NCBI GenBank assembly: GCA_019918135.1
Contig: WBZZ01003859.1
Coordinates: 40,001 to 104,000 of the forward strand
DNA: 64,000 nt
Reading direction: 5' to 3'
Origin: Paulinella micropora
Lineage: Eukaryota > Cercozoa > Imbricatea > Euglyphida > Paulinellidae
The translations under genes were made by a program, and so were the position numbers. Under the pieces are notes generated by a model, which saw only the letters and a program-made list of their open reading frames with translations, ran no database searches and was not told the DNA's origin. Below, one piece after another: positions 20,617 to 30,814 of this stretch (positions within the stretch are counted from its first letter, which is position 1; every line of letters begins with the position of its first letter).

Positions 20617-22779
20617 ATGTTCCGCGCCGCCGGGCCGGCCCCGCCTGGGGCGCCCGGGTTGCGTACCACGCGGGAGGCGGCGCTGGAGGTAGCGGCCGAA
20701 CACATCCGTGGCACGGGCCTGCTCTCCGTGCCGGACCTGCTGCACCTGCGGCTCAGCGGCGCCTCCCGCACCCAGCTGGACGACGCCAGGCTGCTCCTGC
20801 TGCTCCGCCTAGTGCGCCGGGTGGTCCTGTCGTACCTGCTGTTTTGTTACGCCCTCGACCGGTCCGGGTGGATCAGCCTGTGCAGCCGGCTAGCGTCCCT
20901 GCGCGGAGAGGCGGCGGGCCTGCGCGGGCGCCGGACGCCGGGCTGCCTGCAGTTCCTGTCTGTCCTAGACAGGGCCGGGCTGCCGCCGGCGGAGCGCGAC
21001 CGGCTCACCGACGAGTACTACGCCGCGCTGTGCCACCGGGTGGGTGTGGCAGGGACGCCCCCCCCGCCACCCGCGGGCCCGGCGCTGCGCAACCGCCCGG
21101 CCCTCGGCCACGCGTGGGGAGCCTGCCTCCGCGCGGACGGCGCGGCCCCCACCGCCGCGTTCGTAGCGCACGTCCGGAGGCTGCTGGCGCTCTTGCCGGA
21201 CCGGGGGTGCTGGGGCGCGGCAAAAGGCCGCGCGCAGCGCCTGCTGAGGGTACAGCGCGCCTTTACCCCCGCCGTGTGGTGCGGCTGGCTCGCGAAGGGT
21301 TGGTTCCGCCGCCTGGAGCTCGACTGCCGCGCGGCCCAGCCGACCGCCGGCCGGGCCTACGTGTCCGACTTTTTGCGGCAGCTGTGCGAGCGCCCCCCCG
21401 GCGGGGCCGGCCACTTCTTCCGGCCCGGCCTGGTGGAGAAGTTGCACGTCCGCGGTGGGGGCGGGGTCGATCTCCAGGCCTTGTTCACTCTGCTGCCGGC
21501 CGCCTTCGGCCGGCTCCGCACCCTGTGGCTCCAGTGCACGGACGCGGCGGCCGGCGGGGCGCGCCCGGCCTGGGCGCTCGCCTCGGACACCCTGCTGGAC
21601 TGCCGTGTGTCGCTGCGCCCCCGCCCCGGCCCGGGCCGCGTCGCCCGCTGCTGGCGGAGGGGGGCGCCGCCGGCCCGCGCCCCCGACACCACCCTGGTGC
21701 TACCACGAGCGCACACGGTCGTGTTTTTGTGCCCGGAGCCACCGCCCCTGAAGCTGTGCCTGCGGGGCTGCCAGCGCCCGCGGTTTGTCTCCACCACCGC
21801 CGAGAACCTGTGGTTCGAAGACTGCTGCTTGTCTACCCTGAAGGGCTTGCTCCTCCCGACGTTCGCCGCTGCACGGGCGCCCCGGCCGGCCGGGGTCGTG
21901 CTGGTAGACTGCCCGCGCCTGGCGGAAACCAAGGTAGGCTGGGGCCTGCCCAGCCTCACCGTCCGGGGCCAGTGCGCTCTCACGGTCATCGAAGACGACG
22001 ACCGCGACTCGCAGACCCAGTACGACTTGACGGCCGCGCTGGGCGCCGTGGACGGCCAGGACGAGCTGGGCCTCCGTTTTCTGTCGCCGCAGCACACCTT
22101 GCTGCTAGGGGTGGGCCCGGAGCGGGCGGGGCGCCTCCGCGTCCACCCGGGCCGCGCGCCCCGGGAGTTGTGGCTCCTGGGGCTGGCGCCCACCGCACAG
22201 GCGCCCCTGCTGCTGCCGGCCGCCCCGCCGGCCTTCTTCCGGCACACACTGCTGCACTGCCAGGGGCTGCACTGGCCGCGCGGGCTGGACCACGATCTCT
22301 TGGCCCGCGGCTACCACCAGCCCTGGGCGGGGGTCTCGCTCGGGCGGCCGGACCGCCTGGCCTGCCTACAGACCGCCCGGCCCTGGCTGGCCCCGGAGGT
22401 AGCTTGCGAGGTCCAGGGCGCCCTGTGGCAAGCGCTGCGCAGCCCGCGGGGGCTGGCGCTGCCGTGCGTGCAGCGTGTGCTGCTGGGCGCCGGGCCCCTG
22501 AGCCCTCCCGACCCGGCGTGGCTGTTGCGGCTCTGCCCCCTGAACCGGGTAGTCCTGCTGCGGGGTGCGGGGGGGCTGGGCTGCCGGCGGCTCACGCTGT
22601 GTGCGCCCCCCGGCGCGCCGCCCGTGCGGCTGTACTTGCTGCACTGCGGCAACTCCCCGCCCCTCGTCTGTGTGCGCGGCAGCGACGGGGGGGCGCGAAA
22701 CGTGGGGTGCGCTGGTCGGGCGGGCCCGTCGTCCGCGCTCGCCCGCGCCCGCGTAGTCTACACCGGCCCGGGGGCTTAA
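20617..22779 (+). CDS. 720-residue leucine-rich-repeat-like protein
   Basis: The frame is fully open for 720 codons from ATG 20617; the upstream part of the frame is low-complexity, so this ATG is preferred. The N-terminal 200 residues are helical (LLSVPDLLHLRLSGASRTQL, ARLLLLLRLVRRVVLSYLLF). From about residue 250 irregular leucine-rich strands appear (WFRRLELDCRAA, VEKLHVRGGGGVDLQALF, LRTLWLQCTDAA, LKLCLRGCQRPRF, ENLWFEDCCLSTLKGL, GVVLVDCPRLAETKVGWGL, PSLTVRGQCALTVIEDDD), followed by a continuing repeat-like region to the end. The strand-Cys pattern matches the short gene at 15123. The N-terminal part might be F-box-like, linking it to ubiquitin ligases as for other viral LRR proteins, but I cannot confirm this. 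It is one of the best preserved genes of the island. Confidence 0.7.
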   Translation: MFRAAGPAPPGAPGLRTTREAALEVAAEHIRGTGLLSVPDLLHLRLSGASRTQLDDARLLLLLRLVRRVVLSYLLFCYALDRSGWISLCSRLASLRGEAAGLRGRRTPGCLQFLSVLDRAGLPPAERDRLTDEYYAALCHRVGVAGTPPPPPAGPALRNRPALGHAWGACLRADGAAPTAAFVAHVRRLLALLPDRGCWGAAKGRAQRLLRVQRAFTPAVWCGWLAKGWFRRLELDCRAAQPTAGRAYVSDFLRQLCERPPGGAGHFFRPGLVEKLHVRGGGGVDLQALFTLLPAAFGRLRTLWLQCTDAAAGGARPAWALASDTLLDCRVSLRPRPGPGRVARCWRRGAPPARAPDTTLVLPRAHTVVFLCPEPPPLKLCLRGCQRPRFVSTTAENLWFEDCCLSTLKGLLLPTFAAARAPRPAGVVLVDCPRLAETKVGWGLPSLTVRGQCALTVIEDDDRDSQTQYDLTAALGAVDGQDELGLRFLSPQHTLLLGVGPERAGRLRVHPGRAPRELWLLGLAPTAQAPLLLPAAPPAFFRHTLLHCQGLHWPRGLDHDLLARGYHQPWAGVSLGRPDRLACLQTARPWLAPEVACEVQGALWQALRSPRGLALPCVQRVLLGAGPLSPPDPAWLLRLCPLNRVVLLRGAGGLGCRRLTLCAPPGAPPVRLYLLHCGNSPPLVCVRGSDGGARNVGCAGRAGPSSALARARVVYTGPGA

Positions 22780-23266
22780 GGCCCCCGGTCCCCGGCCCCC
22801 GAACCCCCACGGTTCTGCTGACCGACGCCTTGCAGGCCTGACGGAGCAAAGAGTTCTGGGGCTGCCATAGCCCCGGCCGCATTCCGGTGGCCGGGGTGCT
22901 AAGGCTAACCAGGTTTCTGTTGCAGAGCCCGACTTTTAAGAACTCACGGCGACCACTGGGGGGGGGGGGGGGCGAGGCGCCCCCCCCCCCCCTTTTCGGC
23001 TTCCTGTCTAATATCAGGATCCCCCCCCCCCCCGCCCGCCGGAGGCAGCGTGCACAGCCCTCTTTTTCCCCTCCCTCTCCTCACTCGCCGCTCACGCTGC
23101 CCGGCTCACCGACTCCCGGAACAAAGGAGCAGGGCCCTTCGGCTTTTAAGCTCTCTAACCGCGCGTCCGGCGAGAGAAGCCCCCAGACTAGCTAGTTCTA
23201 GCCCAACCGGGGGTGCACCACGGGCCCCCCACGGGTCCCCCACGGGTCCCCCATGGGTCCCACGGG
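22780..23266. other. Intergenic gap with long poly-G and poly-C
   Basis: The gap between convergent genes holds G runs near 22960, C runs near 22980 and 23020, and a GGGTCCCCCAC-type short tandem repeat near 23225-23260. No supported gene is seen. Confidence 0.6.
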
Positions 23267-25800
23267 CTAAGGCAGACTGGCACAGTAGGTCTGTCGGTCT
23301 TGCTGGTTCGTGGTCGTAAAGCTACCGGCGCCATACGCTTGCTGGCAAGCCACGTACGGCAACTGGGCGAACGTGAACCAGCCCGACTGCACGAAATCCT
23401 GACAGACTTCCAGTACAAACGCCGGCACGTTCCAGGCGCTCAGGTCTTGGTTGAAGGCGCAGGCGCCGTCGAAGATGTGGCGGTTTCTGTGCCACATGTC
23501 ATCTCCGCGGTGGAGAGAGCGCACGTCCCAGCCGCTGAGATCCTGGTTGAAGGCCTTGGCGTTGGCGAACTGGTAGCTTATGTCGTGCACCGTCGACATA
23601 TTCCAGGCGGCCAGGGGCCGGTTGAACTTGCGAGTATCCTGAAACATACCTACCATGCTGGTGCTCGGGGCAGCAATCTTCCAGCCTGCTAAGGGCTGGT
23701 AAAATTCTCGCGCTTCGTAGAACATGAAGTCGAAAACCGTGACTTGACTTACGTTCCAGCTGCTAATGTCCTGGTTAAACTTTGCGTCTTCGAAAACATA
23801 CTGGAGAAACGCGTGGCACTTCTAGTGTTCCAGCTTGCCAGGGGCTGATTGAAGTCCCTGGCACCTTCGAACATGGAATCAAAGGACTGAACGTTACTAA
23901 CGTCCAGCGCGCTGAGGTCCGCGTTGAAGACCCTCGTGTTCACGAAGACCGAATTCAGGCTTGTCACCCCGGTCGTATTCCAGAACAAGGGCTGGTTGAA
24001 AGCATAGGCAGAATCCAGTATGGCGAAGAGACTGCCGGACAGAGGTACGTCCCAGTGACCAATGTCCCCCACCAGAGCTTGGTAGTTAAACAGGAGGAAC
24101 CTGAAGTCGTCCACGTGAGCAAAGGCGCGGGTGCCCTGGATCGGGGCCAAGTAGGTACACTGGGTCTGGTACTCCTGGCCGTCGATTGTACCGGCATTGA
24201 AGAGCCAGTTGTACCGCGTATTGCTAGGGAAAGAGGCATACCAGGAAGACAGCCTCGTCGTCATGCTCACTTGGCCCCAACTGGACACCTCTAGGATACG
24301 CACACATCCATGGGTAAAGCCCTGCAGGCCGTCCAGCATGCCACGGAGGCGCAGTTGGCGTGGCAAGTAAGGTGCCGAGCTGACGGGCGAGGCGCACGTG
24401 CTCGTGCCGGCTGCCTGCTGGCAGGACACGAAGCCCCCGCCCAGCCCGAAGTCGACCGAGAAGCTGTGGCTACCCGCCGTCTGGCCGTTGACGCCCGCCA
24501 CGCCCGGGTCCAGGAACTGCAAGGCGGGACGATACGAGCCACCACAGCTTTGGGTAGTCTGGTAACGCAGGATCAGGTCGTGGTGAGCGGAACCACAAGC
24601 CGAGGCCAGGCCCGCGGTCCGCTGCAACCTCGTGCCGCGCAGCGCGTCCGTGCAGTCGCTCTCGGAGAACGGCCCGGGCAGCGACTGCCACCACGACGGC
24701 AGGCCGTGGCTAAAATTGGCCGCGCCGGCGAACATGAGGCGGTAGTCCAGGAGCCCCGACACGTGCCAGCCGTTCAGGTCCCGGTCGAAGCACACCGCGT
24801 GACTGAAGGCGCCCGTGGCGTTGACCAGCGCACTCGTGGTCCAGCCCTCCACGCCTACAAAGCGGCCCCCGGTCTGCGCGAAAGCAAAAGACAGGTCGCG
24901 CACGGCGCCCACCTGCCATTGCGCGAGGCCCTGGGGCTCCACCAGGAAGGACTCGGCAAACACGTAGCCGAGGTCCTCTACCTGGCTCGTGTCCAGCGCC
25001 GACACGTCCAGGGCACCGGCCAGCGAGTCCAACCCGCTAAAGGACCGGTACAGTGACGTCAGGCCCGGTGCGGGCGGCAGGGGCGCCACGTACGTCAGCG
25101 ACGCCAAGTTCTGCAAGTGGCGGCCCGCCGTCGGGTGCAGCTCGATTTGCCCCCAGTGGCGAATGGCAGTCAGAGCAGCGCCCGGCTCTTCGCCTGGCTG
25201 TTGTTCGCCGCCACCGCAGACGCAGCAGACCTGCGGAGCGTCCAGCCCCAGCGTGCCCTGATTCACGGAACCCACGTACCAATCACACATACCGTTGCCA
25301 CTCAACAGCGAGGGCCAGGAGCTAAACACCTCGTACTTGGCCTCGCCCGCGTACATAAGGCACGTATTCGCAAACCCATCGTTCCACGCACCAGCGAAGT
25401 AGTCCCGGCAGACCGTGGTCGTAGCAAACAGCATGCTCCAGCCCAGGACCGGGCCCGACAGCTCGAGGGAGTACGTGCCGGGGTTAGCGTACGTGTGGTT
25501 GCACGGCGCGCCGTCGTGCTGGCAGTACCCGGGCGCCGAGCCATCGCCCCAAGCCACCGTGTAGCCAGCGGCCAGCTGCTGGCCCGTCCGGCGCCTGGCC
25601 AAGCCAAGGCCGCTGGCCGGGATAGTGTACTGGGCCCCGCTGACAGTCACGTTGATTTCTAGCAGCGCCGTCGCCGGGCCAGGCGCCGGGCTAGGCGAGG
25701 CCGTGCTAGCACCGGATGGGTGATAGGGGCAGAAACCCCAGGCTAGGGTTGCCCACCAGGCCAACAGAACCCACAGCTGTGCTGTGCTCCGCCAGGGCAT
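23267..25800 (-). pseudogene. Modular surface protein 2 (PKD-like plus BspA/DUF285 LRR), fossil
   Basis: From ATG 25800 there is a signal peptide (MPWRSTAQLWVLLAWWATLA), then a Pro/Ser/Ala linker, a PKD-like domain with VAWGDGS and HTYANPGTYSLEL motifs, a Cys-rich segment ending VCCVCGGG, and many BspA-type repeats of about 24 residues (FNQPLASWNTRSATRFSSMF, FNADLSALDVSNVQSFDSMF, FNRPLAAWNMSTVHDISYQF, FNQDLSGWDV). BspA repeats are known from bacterial adhesins, Mycoplasma DUF285 lipoproteins, protists and some giant viruses. Unlike surface protein 1 it has no Pro/Thr/Ser stalk or F5/8C part. It is broken about once. The probable role is surface attachment. Confidence 0.75.
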
Positions 25801-26054
25801 GCTAAGGGTCCTCCTTTGCCAAGACCTAGTAGTCGCCGCCGCTCGCTTTTGCCGGCCCTCCCGCAGCCTGGCCTGGAGGAAGGGGGAAGGAGGGAGGAAG
25901 CTGCCCCTCCCCTCCGCCTCCTGCTCTCCCGGGGGGGGGGGGGGGTTCTCTCGTTTCTTCCCCTCGGGGTTGGGAAGGGGGGGCACGGGCGGGGCAGGGG
26001 GCGGACAGAGCCGAGCAACCGGTCATCGCCTGCTCATTCCTCCCCGGCCAAACC

Positions 26055-26354
26055 ATGGACGACGCGCCGGGTGCCCCCACGCCTGTCGGCCACGCGGGCT
26101 CCGCCGGCCCGGGTCCGGCCCCGCCGGGCACGGTGGAGTCGTCGTGCCTAGACCTCGTACAGGAATGCGACCAACTGCTGCGGGCGGCCGACCGGGCCCT
26201 GGCTCGCGCGCGCGGGGCCCTGGGCGGCGGGACGCCCGCCCCCCCGGGCGAGGCCCCGGCCCGTCGCTGGGGCGGGGGGCCGCCGCTGCCCGGACTCGAA
26301 CGCACGTGCGCCGGCGCCAGCCGCCACCGAGGGAGGACGGCGGGGGCGAGGTAG
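26055..26354 (+). CDS. Small unrecognised protein (99 residues)
   Basis: From ATG 26055 (context AAACCATGG, a good eukaryotic start) the product has a Pro/Gly/Ala-rich N-terminus, one clear amphipathic helix (SSCLDLVQECDQLLRAADRA) and a Pro/Arg-rich end. The helix is the only folded-looking part. It is divergent from surface protein 2. Coding status is plausible but not certain because low-complexity frames are common here. Confidence 0.4.
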   Translation: MDDAPGAPTPVGHAGSAGPGPAPPGTVESSCLDLVQECDQLLRAADRALARARGALGGGTPAPPGEAPARRWGGGPPLPGLERTCAGASRHRGRTAGAR

Positions 26355-26805
26355 CGAGGCCACGGGGCTGGCAGTCCCCGCCCCCCCCGGCCCTAGCCGC
26401 CGCGGCCCCCGCACCAGGCCCGCCTGCCCACCGGCCCAGGGCACGGGGCAGTGGGCCGGGGGCCTGGGGGGCGGGGGGGGGGGGGGGGCGACACACCCCC
26501 GCACTCTTCTCTCCCGCCCCTCTCCGAGAAATCCGCCCCTGGTGGCGCCGGGGCGCGCGTGGAGGGGGGGGGGGGGACGCGTGGAGGGGGGGGGGGGCGT
26601 GGGGGAGGGAGCAGCTGGTACGGGGCTGCCCAGGGCCAGGGGGGGAAGGGGGGGGGGGTTAGAGAGAATACAAACGCCACCCCCGCCTCAATGGCACGCA
26701 CCGCAGGCTAGTTCGACCCCCCTCCCCGACTCCTCCCCCCCCCCCCCCTGGCTACCAGCGCCGCCCCCGCGCGCACCCGCCCTTGACTGTCGCTAGTGAG
26801 GTGCA
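26355..26805. other. Intergenic gap dense in poly-G/poly-C
   Basis: At least five homopolymer runs of ten or more G or C are present (near 26470, 26560, 26590, 26640 and 26740). No gene is supported. This is the richest cluster of such tracts in the window. Confidence 0.65.
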
Positions 26806-27629
26806 ATGCAGCAGCGCGATACGGAAATAGGGACTTTCGTCAGGAGGCTCAAGAAGGAAGAATTTGCAGCACTCATCGGCTCCTTCGAGGTTTCTTGCCG
26901 GCGTTGCAAGACTTATGCCAGCTTTGTGCAGAAAAAAGAAGGGACAAACAAACAGGCAGCGGTCGTAGATTACCTAAACTCGTACGGGGGCCTGTCGCAC
27001 CTGCAGTCCTTCCTGGAGGGATACAGACACGCGCAAGCAGCGCAAGCGGCGCAGGCGGCGCAGGCGGCGCAAGCGGCGCAAAGGCCAGTGCCGTATGGTG
27101 CAGCCGACAGGGGTCAGCAACCAGTGCCGCCTATATCCGCGCCACCGCAAAACAACGTACTACCGGCGCTGGAATCGCCGAAAACTCTTTTCCAGGTCCA
27201 GCGTAATGGAGTAGTTCGGCTACACTCTGTTCACAGTGACGCCTCAAACGCGTTCACGAGTATGGCTTCAGCCGGTGATAATGCCAGCGTACACGGTCCT
27301 AGAGACGGGCATCGTGCTGTGCCACAGCCTAGCAGCAGCAACGCTGCATCAGCACGGAATTCTGCCCTGGCAGGCCGTAACAGCGCGGACCTGGCTGCGT
27401 GGACGAGTGCCCCCTCGTCGCCGTCTGTGCCGCGCTCGGAGACTAAGACTGCGACTGCGTCAAAACGGTCTAGGTTAGACCAAGCCAAGGAGTTCACTGA
27501 TATGATACGGATGGACGGCACAAGAGCCATGGAGACAGGCACATTGTTCAGTCCCTGGGGCCAGTCACCTCTACGCGGTTCTGGGGGTTCCTGCGTCTGG
27601 CCGTCCTTTCGCCCCCCTGAAATTCGTCC

Positions 27630-27677
<48 letters not shown>

Positions 27678-27786
27678 CAGTAGCAGTAGTAGTACGCCAA
27701 GGTCAGTGCTAGCGGAACGGGGACCCAAGACCCTTTCCTTGTGGGGGAGGGCGCAGCCGAAACCCCTGCCAGCAGAAAGCGAGTGA
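26806..27786 (+). CDS. Unrecognised 326-residue protein with poly-Ala/Gln and poly-Ser tracts
   Basis: The frame is open from ATG 26806. The first 75 residues look folded (IGTFVRRLKKEEFAALIGSF, then CRRCKTYASF), followed by an (AAQ)n tract, a long disordered Ser/Ala-rich middle, a basic patch (TATASKRSRLDQAKEFTDM) and a Ser run of about 20 encoded by (AGT)n at 27632-27692. Base composition is lower in GC than most island genes. An AATAAA lies 32 bp after the stop. It may be a nuclear or DNA-associated protein, but no family is recognised. Confidence 0.6.
27632..27692 (+). repeat. (TAG)n microsatellite within a coding frame
   Basis: This (AGT)n run, ending with AGC variants, is read as poly-Ser in the 326-residue protein. 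The same trinucleotide dominates the host-type repeats at 10265-10520 and 40888-41270. Confidence 0.85.
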
Positions 27787-27817
27787 GACTTTCTAGCCTG
27801 CGTGAGGCTGTCTGAAA

Positions 27818-27823
27818 AATAAA
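27818..27823 (+). terminator. AATAAA polyadenylation signal
   Basis: CTGAAAAATAAACC lies just after the stop at 27786 and is the best-placed 3' signal in the island. Confidence 0.6.
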
Positions 27824-28214
27824 CCGTATGGCCCAAGCGGCAAAGGGCTTTTGCTCTGCGTGCCCCTCGCACACCGGAACAGGGGGGGGGGGGGGGGGCG
27901 GCGCCCAGCTGGGGGCGGAATCTCCCCCTCGGGCGCTCTTCGCCGGTGGCCACGCGTGGCCGGCCCCGCCCGCCCCCGGCCCGACGTCGGCCGGGCGCCC
28001 GGGGGCCACGCGCGTGGCAGGCTCCTCGGCACCTCCGGCCCCCCGGCCGCGCGCCGGCGCCGGGCCGACGCCCACGAGCGCCGCCGCGGGGGCCGGGGAG
28101 GGGAGGGCTGCGGAGCGGGCGGGGCAAGCCGGGGGGTCCGCCGTAGCGGGACCCCGGCCCCCCAAAATCGGCCCTCTTTCCTCTCGCCCCCGCCACGGCC
28201 CGCCGGCGCGGCAG

Positions 28215-29147
28215 ATGGAGGACGGCGCCGCGGCCCTCCCCGCCTACCACACGCTGGCCGTGACCTTTGACCTCGGGGCCCCGCGGACGGGCCCCGCGGC
28301 CCGCCTGGGCCTCCGGGAACTACGGCGCCTCCAGGCCAGGCTGGCGCAGCTAGGCCGGGAGGCCGAGCTCCTGGACCTGCGCCAGGGGCTGCCGGGCGGC
28401 TGGGCCGCGGACCACGACGACCTGGCCGACGCCTGCGTCTTGGTAGTCCCGGGCGGCGTCGAGCACGCGCTCGAGCTGGGCTCCTACGCGTTGGGGCAAG
28501 GCCTACCTGCCGGCGGAGCAGGGGCTCTGGTCCGGGAGCTGACTGCACTCTCATGGGATCCCCCGGGCGCGGCGGCGTGCGCGGGTCCCCCGCGCGGGGA
28601 CTTGTGCCGCTTGCACTTTGGGCCCACCGACCAGGAACAGAGCTTCGCCGCCGGCCGGGCCGGCGCGGTAGCGTTCGGCCGGCTGCCGGTACTCTCCAGG
28701 CTGAGGCGCGGCCTTGAGGGCCTGTTGCCCGAGGCCTGGCCGCTGGGGCCGGCACAAGGCCTCTGGTACGCCGACAGCCGCTGGCAGGGTGTGTACCCGC
28801 ACGGCCACACGGACAGCCCGGGCGTCCTAGGCGTCAGGCTCGGCGCGCCGCTGCAGCTGCACTGGCACTGGTACCAACGCCAGGCGTTGGTAGGGCGCCG
28901 CCTCCGCTTGTCCCTGGACGCGGGGGACCTGTACCTCCTGTCGGCTAAGGCGGCGGGCTTTGACTGGCGGCGGGCTTCGGCCCTGACCCTGCGGCACGCA
29001 GCGGGGGCGCCGCGCTACATGCGGTTCCGGGGCGTGGGGGAGCGGCCGCCCGCGGCCAAGAGGAGGCGCCCGCCCTCCCCCTTGCGCGTGGCCGCACCGT
29101 CTGCAGCTGTGGGCGGCGGGCCGGACCACCGGGGGTCCCCGGGCTAG
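28215..29147 (+). CDS. 2OG-Fe(II) oxygenase, AlkB-like family of algal and giant viruses
   Basis: The frame is open for 310 codons from ATG 28215. The double-stranded beta-helix core is recognisable near residues 190-265: iron ligands in PHGHTDSPGV (HxD type), then GVRLGAPLQLHWHWYQR, GDLYLLSAKAAGFDW and ASALTLRHAAGAPRY. From memory, this pattern (HGD...RLG...WYxRS...GDxYxMSEKAVGxDW...TLRHAAG) matches a family of oxygenase-like proteins from algal viruses and protists. Such enzymes oxidise a protein or nucleic-acid substrate using 2-oxoglutarate; the substrate here is unknown. The N-terminal 180 residues are helical and unassigned. A basic C-terminal patch (KRRRPP) may direct it to the nucleus. 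The gene looks whole. Confidence 0.75.
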   Translation: MEDGAAALPAYHTLAVTFDLGAPRTGPAARLGLRELRRLQARLAQLGREAELLDLRQGLPGGWAADHDDLADACVLVVPGGVEHALELGSYALGQGLPAGGAGALVRELTALSWDPPGAAACAGPPRGDLCRLHFGPTDQEQSFAAGRAGAVAFGRLPVLSRLRRGLEGLLPEAWPLGPAQGLWYADSRWQGVYPHGHTDSPGVLGVRLGAPLQLHWHWYQRQALVGRRLRLSLDAGDLYLLSAKAAGFDWRRASALTLRHAAGAPRYMRFRGVGERPPAAKRRRPPSPLRVAAPSAAVGGGPDHRGSPG

Positions 29148-29554
29148 CGCCCGGGGGGGCGGCAGGGGAGGGGGCGCCCCCTTCTCCCCCCCCCCCCCCC
29201 CCGCGCGGTCAGGGGTCCCGCGGGCGCACGCGCTGGACTGGGGGGGGGGGGGGGGGGGCGCCCCCCCCCCTCCCCGCGCGGTCCGGGGCCCCACGGGCGC
29301 ACGCGCCAGGCCGAGCGCTCCGGCCCGGGCGCCGGCCCCCGGGCGCGCGCCGTCTGGCCCGGGCGCGCTCGGCCTGCGCTGCGCCCGCACAAAGCCTGTC
29401 TGGGCCCATGTTAGTCACCTCCTGCCGCTCCCTCGCTAGTAGTCACTGTTGGCCCGTCCAGGCGCAAGCCACGCCGCCGGCCTCGCAGACAGTCGGCCTG
29501 GCCCACCGTTCGTGATCGATCCCTGCCCCGCTGTGGTCCCCGGACCAAGTACTC
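29148..29554. other. Intergenic gap with poly-C/poly-G and duplicated GC-rich phrase
   Basis: Two homopolymer runs (C near 29190, G near 29240) are flanked by similar CGCGCGGTC(A/C)GGGG(T/C)CC and GGGCGCACGCGC phrases, suggesting a local tandem duplication. No gene is supported. Confidence 0.55.
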
Positions 29555-30746
29555 GTGAGCTACGCTGCGCGCTGGTCCGTACCAGCCGGTTCTCCTCCGC
29601 CAGCGGCGAGCCAGCCCGGCGGCCGGCCCCCAGCCCCGCACCGGGCCGCCGGCGGGCCTGGCCAGGCGCAGCCCGACCGGGCGCAGCCCGAACGCGGGCC
29701 CGGACCACCGGCTCCCGCGAGCGGCTTAGCCTTGCTCTACCGCGCGGTGCGCGCCGGCACGCCGCCGAGCTCTCGTCTCCCCCTCGCCGCCTCCTTCCGG
29801 CGTGAGCTGGGCGCGGCCGGAGGCAACTACGTCTGCCTCGTCTGCCTGAACCGCTGGCTCACCCTGTCCGCGGTCCTGCGTCATTTCTCCGCAGACCGAG
29901 ACAGTGTCTGCGCACAGGCCTGCCTAGCCTTCCACGTGCAGTGCGGTACCAGGCTGGCGAGGCACGGCGGCCACCTCGACGAGTGCCCGTGCCCACAGCG
30001 CGGGCGCAGCTCGGGCGGTCTGTCTGGCCTGCGCGCACGAGACCAGCAACTGCCTGCAGAACGCTCACCTCAACCAGCTGGAGTCCGGCTTCGAAGTCCG
30101 CGTACAGTGCGTAATCGACTCGTGGCCCTGTGAGCCGCGGGAGGTGGCCGACCTGTTGCTGGCCGGCCTGCAGAGCAAGCGCGGCTCCACTCAAGCCGCC
30201 GTCGTGTACTGGGCGGCGGTACACTTGGTGTGGGGCCGGCGGTCGTGGCCGGAGCTGCGAGACACTGGCCTGGCCCGCCCCCTAACTACCGCTTCGTCTC
30301 TGGGCCCCCGTGGGCTGGAGAACGCCCACGTCCGCGAGGACAACTGGCCGCTGATCCAGCGAGCACTGGCCATGTCCTTCGGGGGCCTGCCGCCCGGGAC
30401 CTGGGCGTGCGCCGGAGCGGAGGTGTGGTCGGAATTGCTGGCCAGACGGAGCCAGCGATCGGATAGGTACCAACAAGAGGTCCTGCGGCTGGTGACCCAC
30501 CGTACCTGGTGCAGGTCAAGAGGGCCCGCCTGCTGCGGGCGGCCCGCGGCCGCGCGGCGTGGACAGGCCCCGACTCCTGAGACCGGCAGGGCCCCCCTTT
30601 CCGGCCCTCCCCTCCCTACACTCCCATCTTGCTCCCAGGTCCGGCCACCGCCGCTACCCCACCAACCTAGTATGGACAGGACAGCAGCGGCCGCGGATTC
30701 GGCGGCCAGCTCCGGCAGAGCGGCGTACAGTTACTTTCCTGCTTAA
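29555..30746 (+). pseudogene. Cys-rich unrecognised gene, fossil
   Basis: A plus-strand gene has two cysteine clusters: NYVCLVCLNRWLTLSAVLRHF followed by further Cys/His pairs (VQCGTRLARHGGHLDECPCP), and a later AVCLACAHETSNC segment. The distal half is helical and tryptophan-rich (VVYWAAVHLVWGRRSWPEL, EVWSELLARRSQRSDRY). The clusters look zinc-binding. It is broken about twice. The end is uncertain because the frame drifts into Pro-rich DNA before the inverted repeat. Confidence 0.45.
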
Positions 30747-30814
30747 AACCCTGGGCTTTTGTTTTTGCACCTTGGGCCGCCCACGAGCCGCGCCCCGGTC
30801 TGGCCGGACACTTA

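Noticed and set aside
20376-22841. An 821-codon plus-strand ORF overlapping the LRR gene
   Set aside because: Pro/Arg/Gly/Ala-rich shadow frame caused by high GC; the overlapping frame has clear LRR strands and balanced composition.
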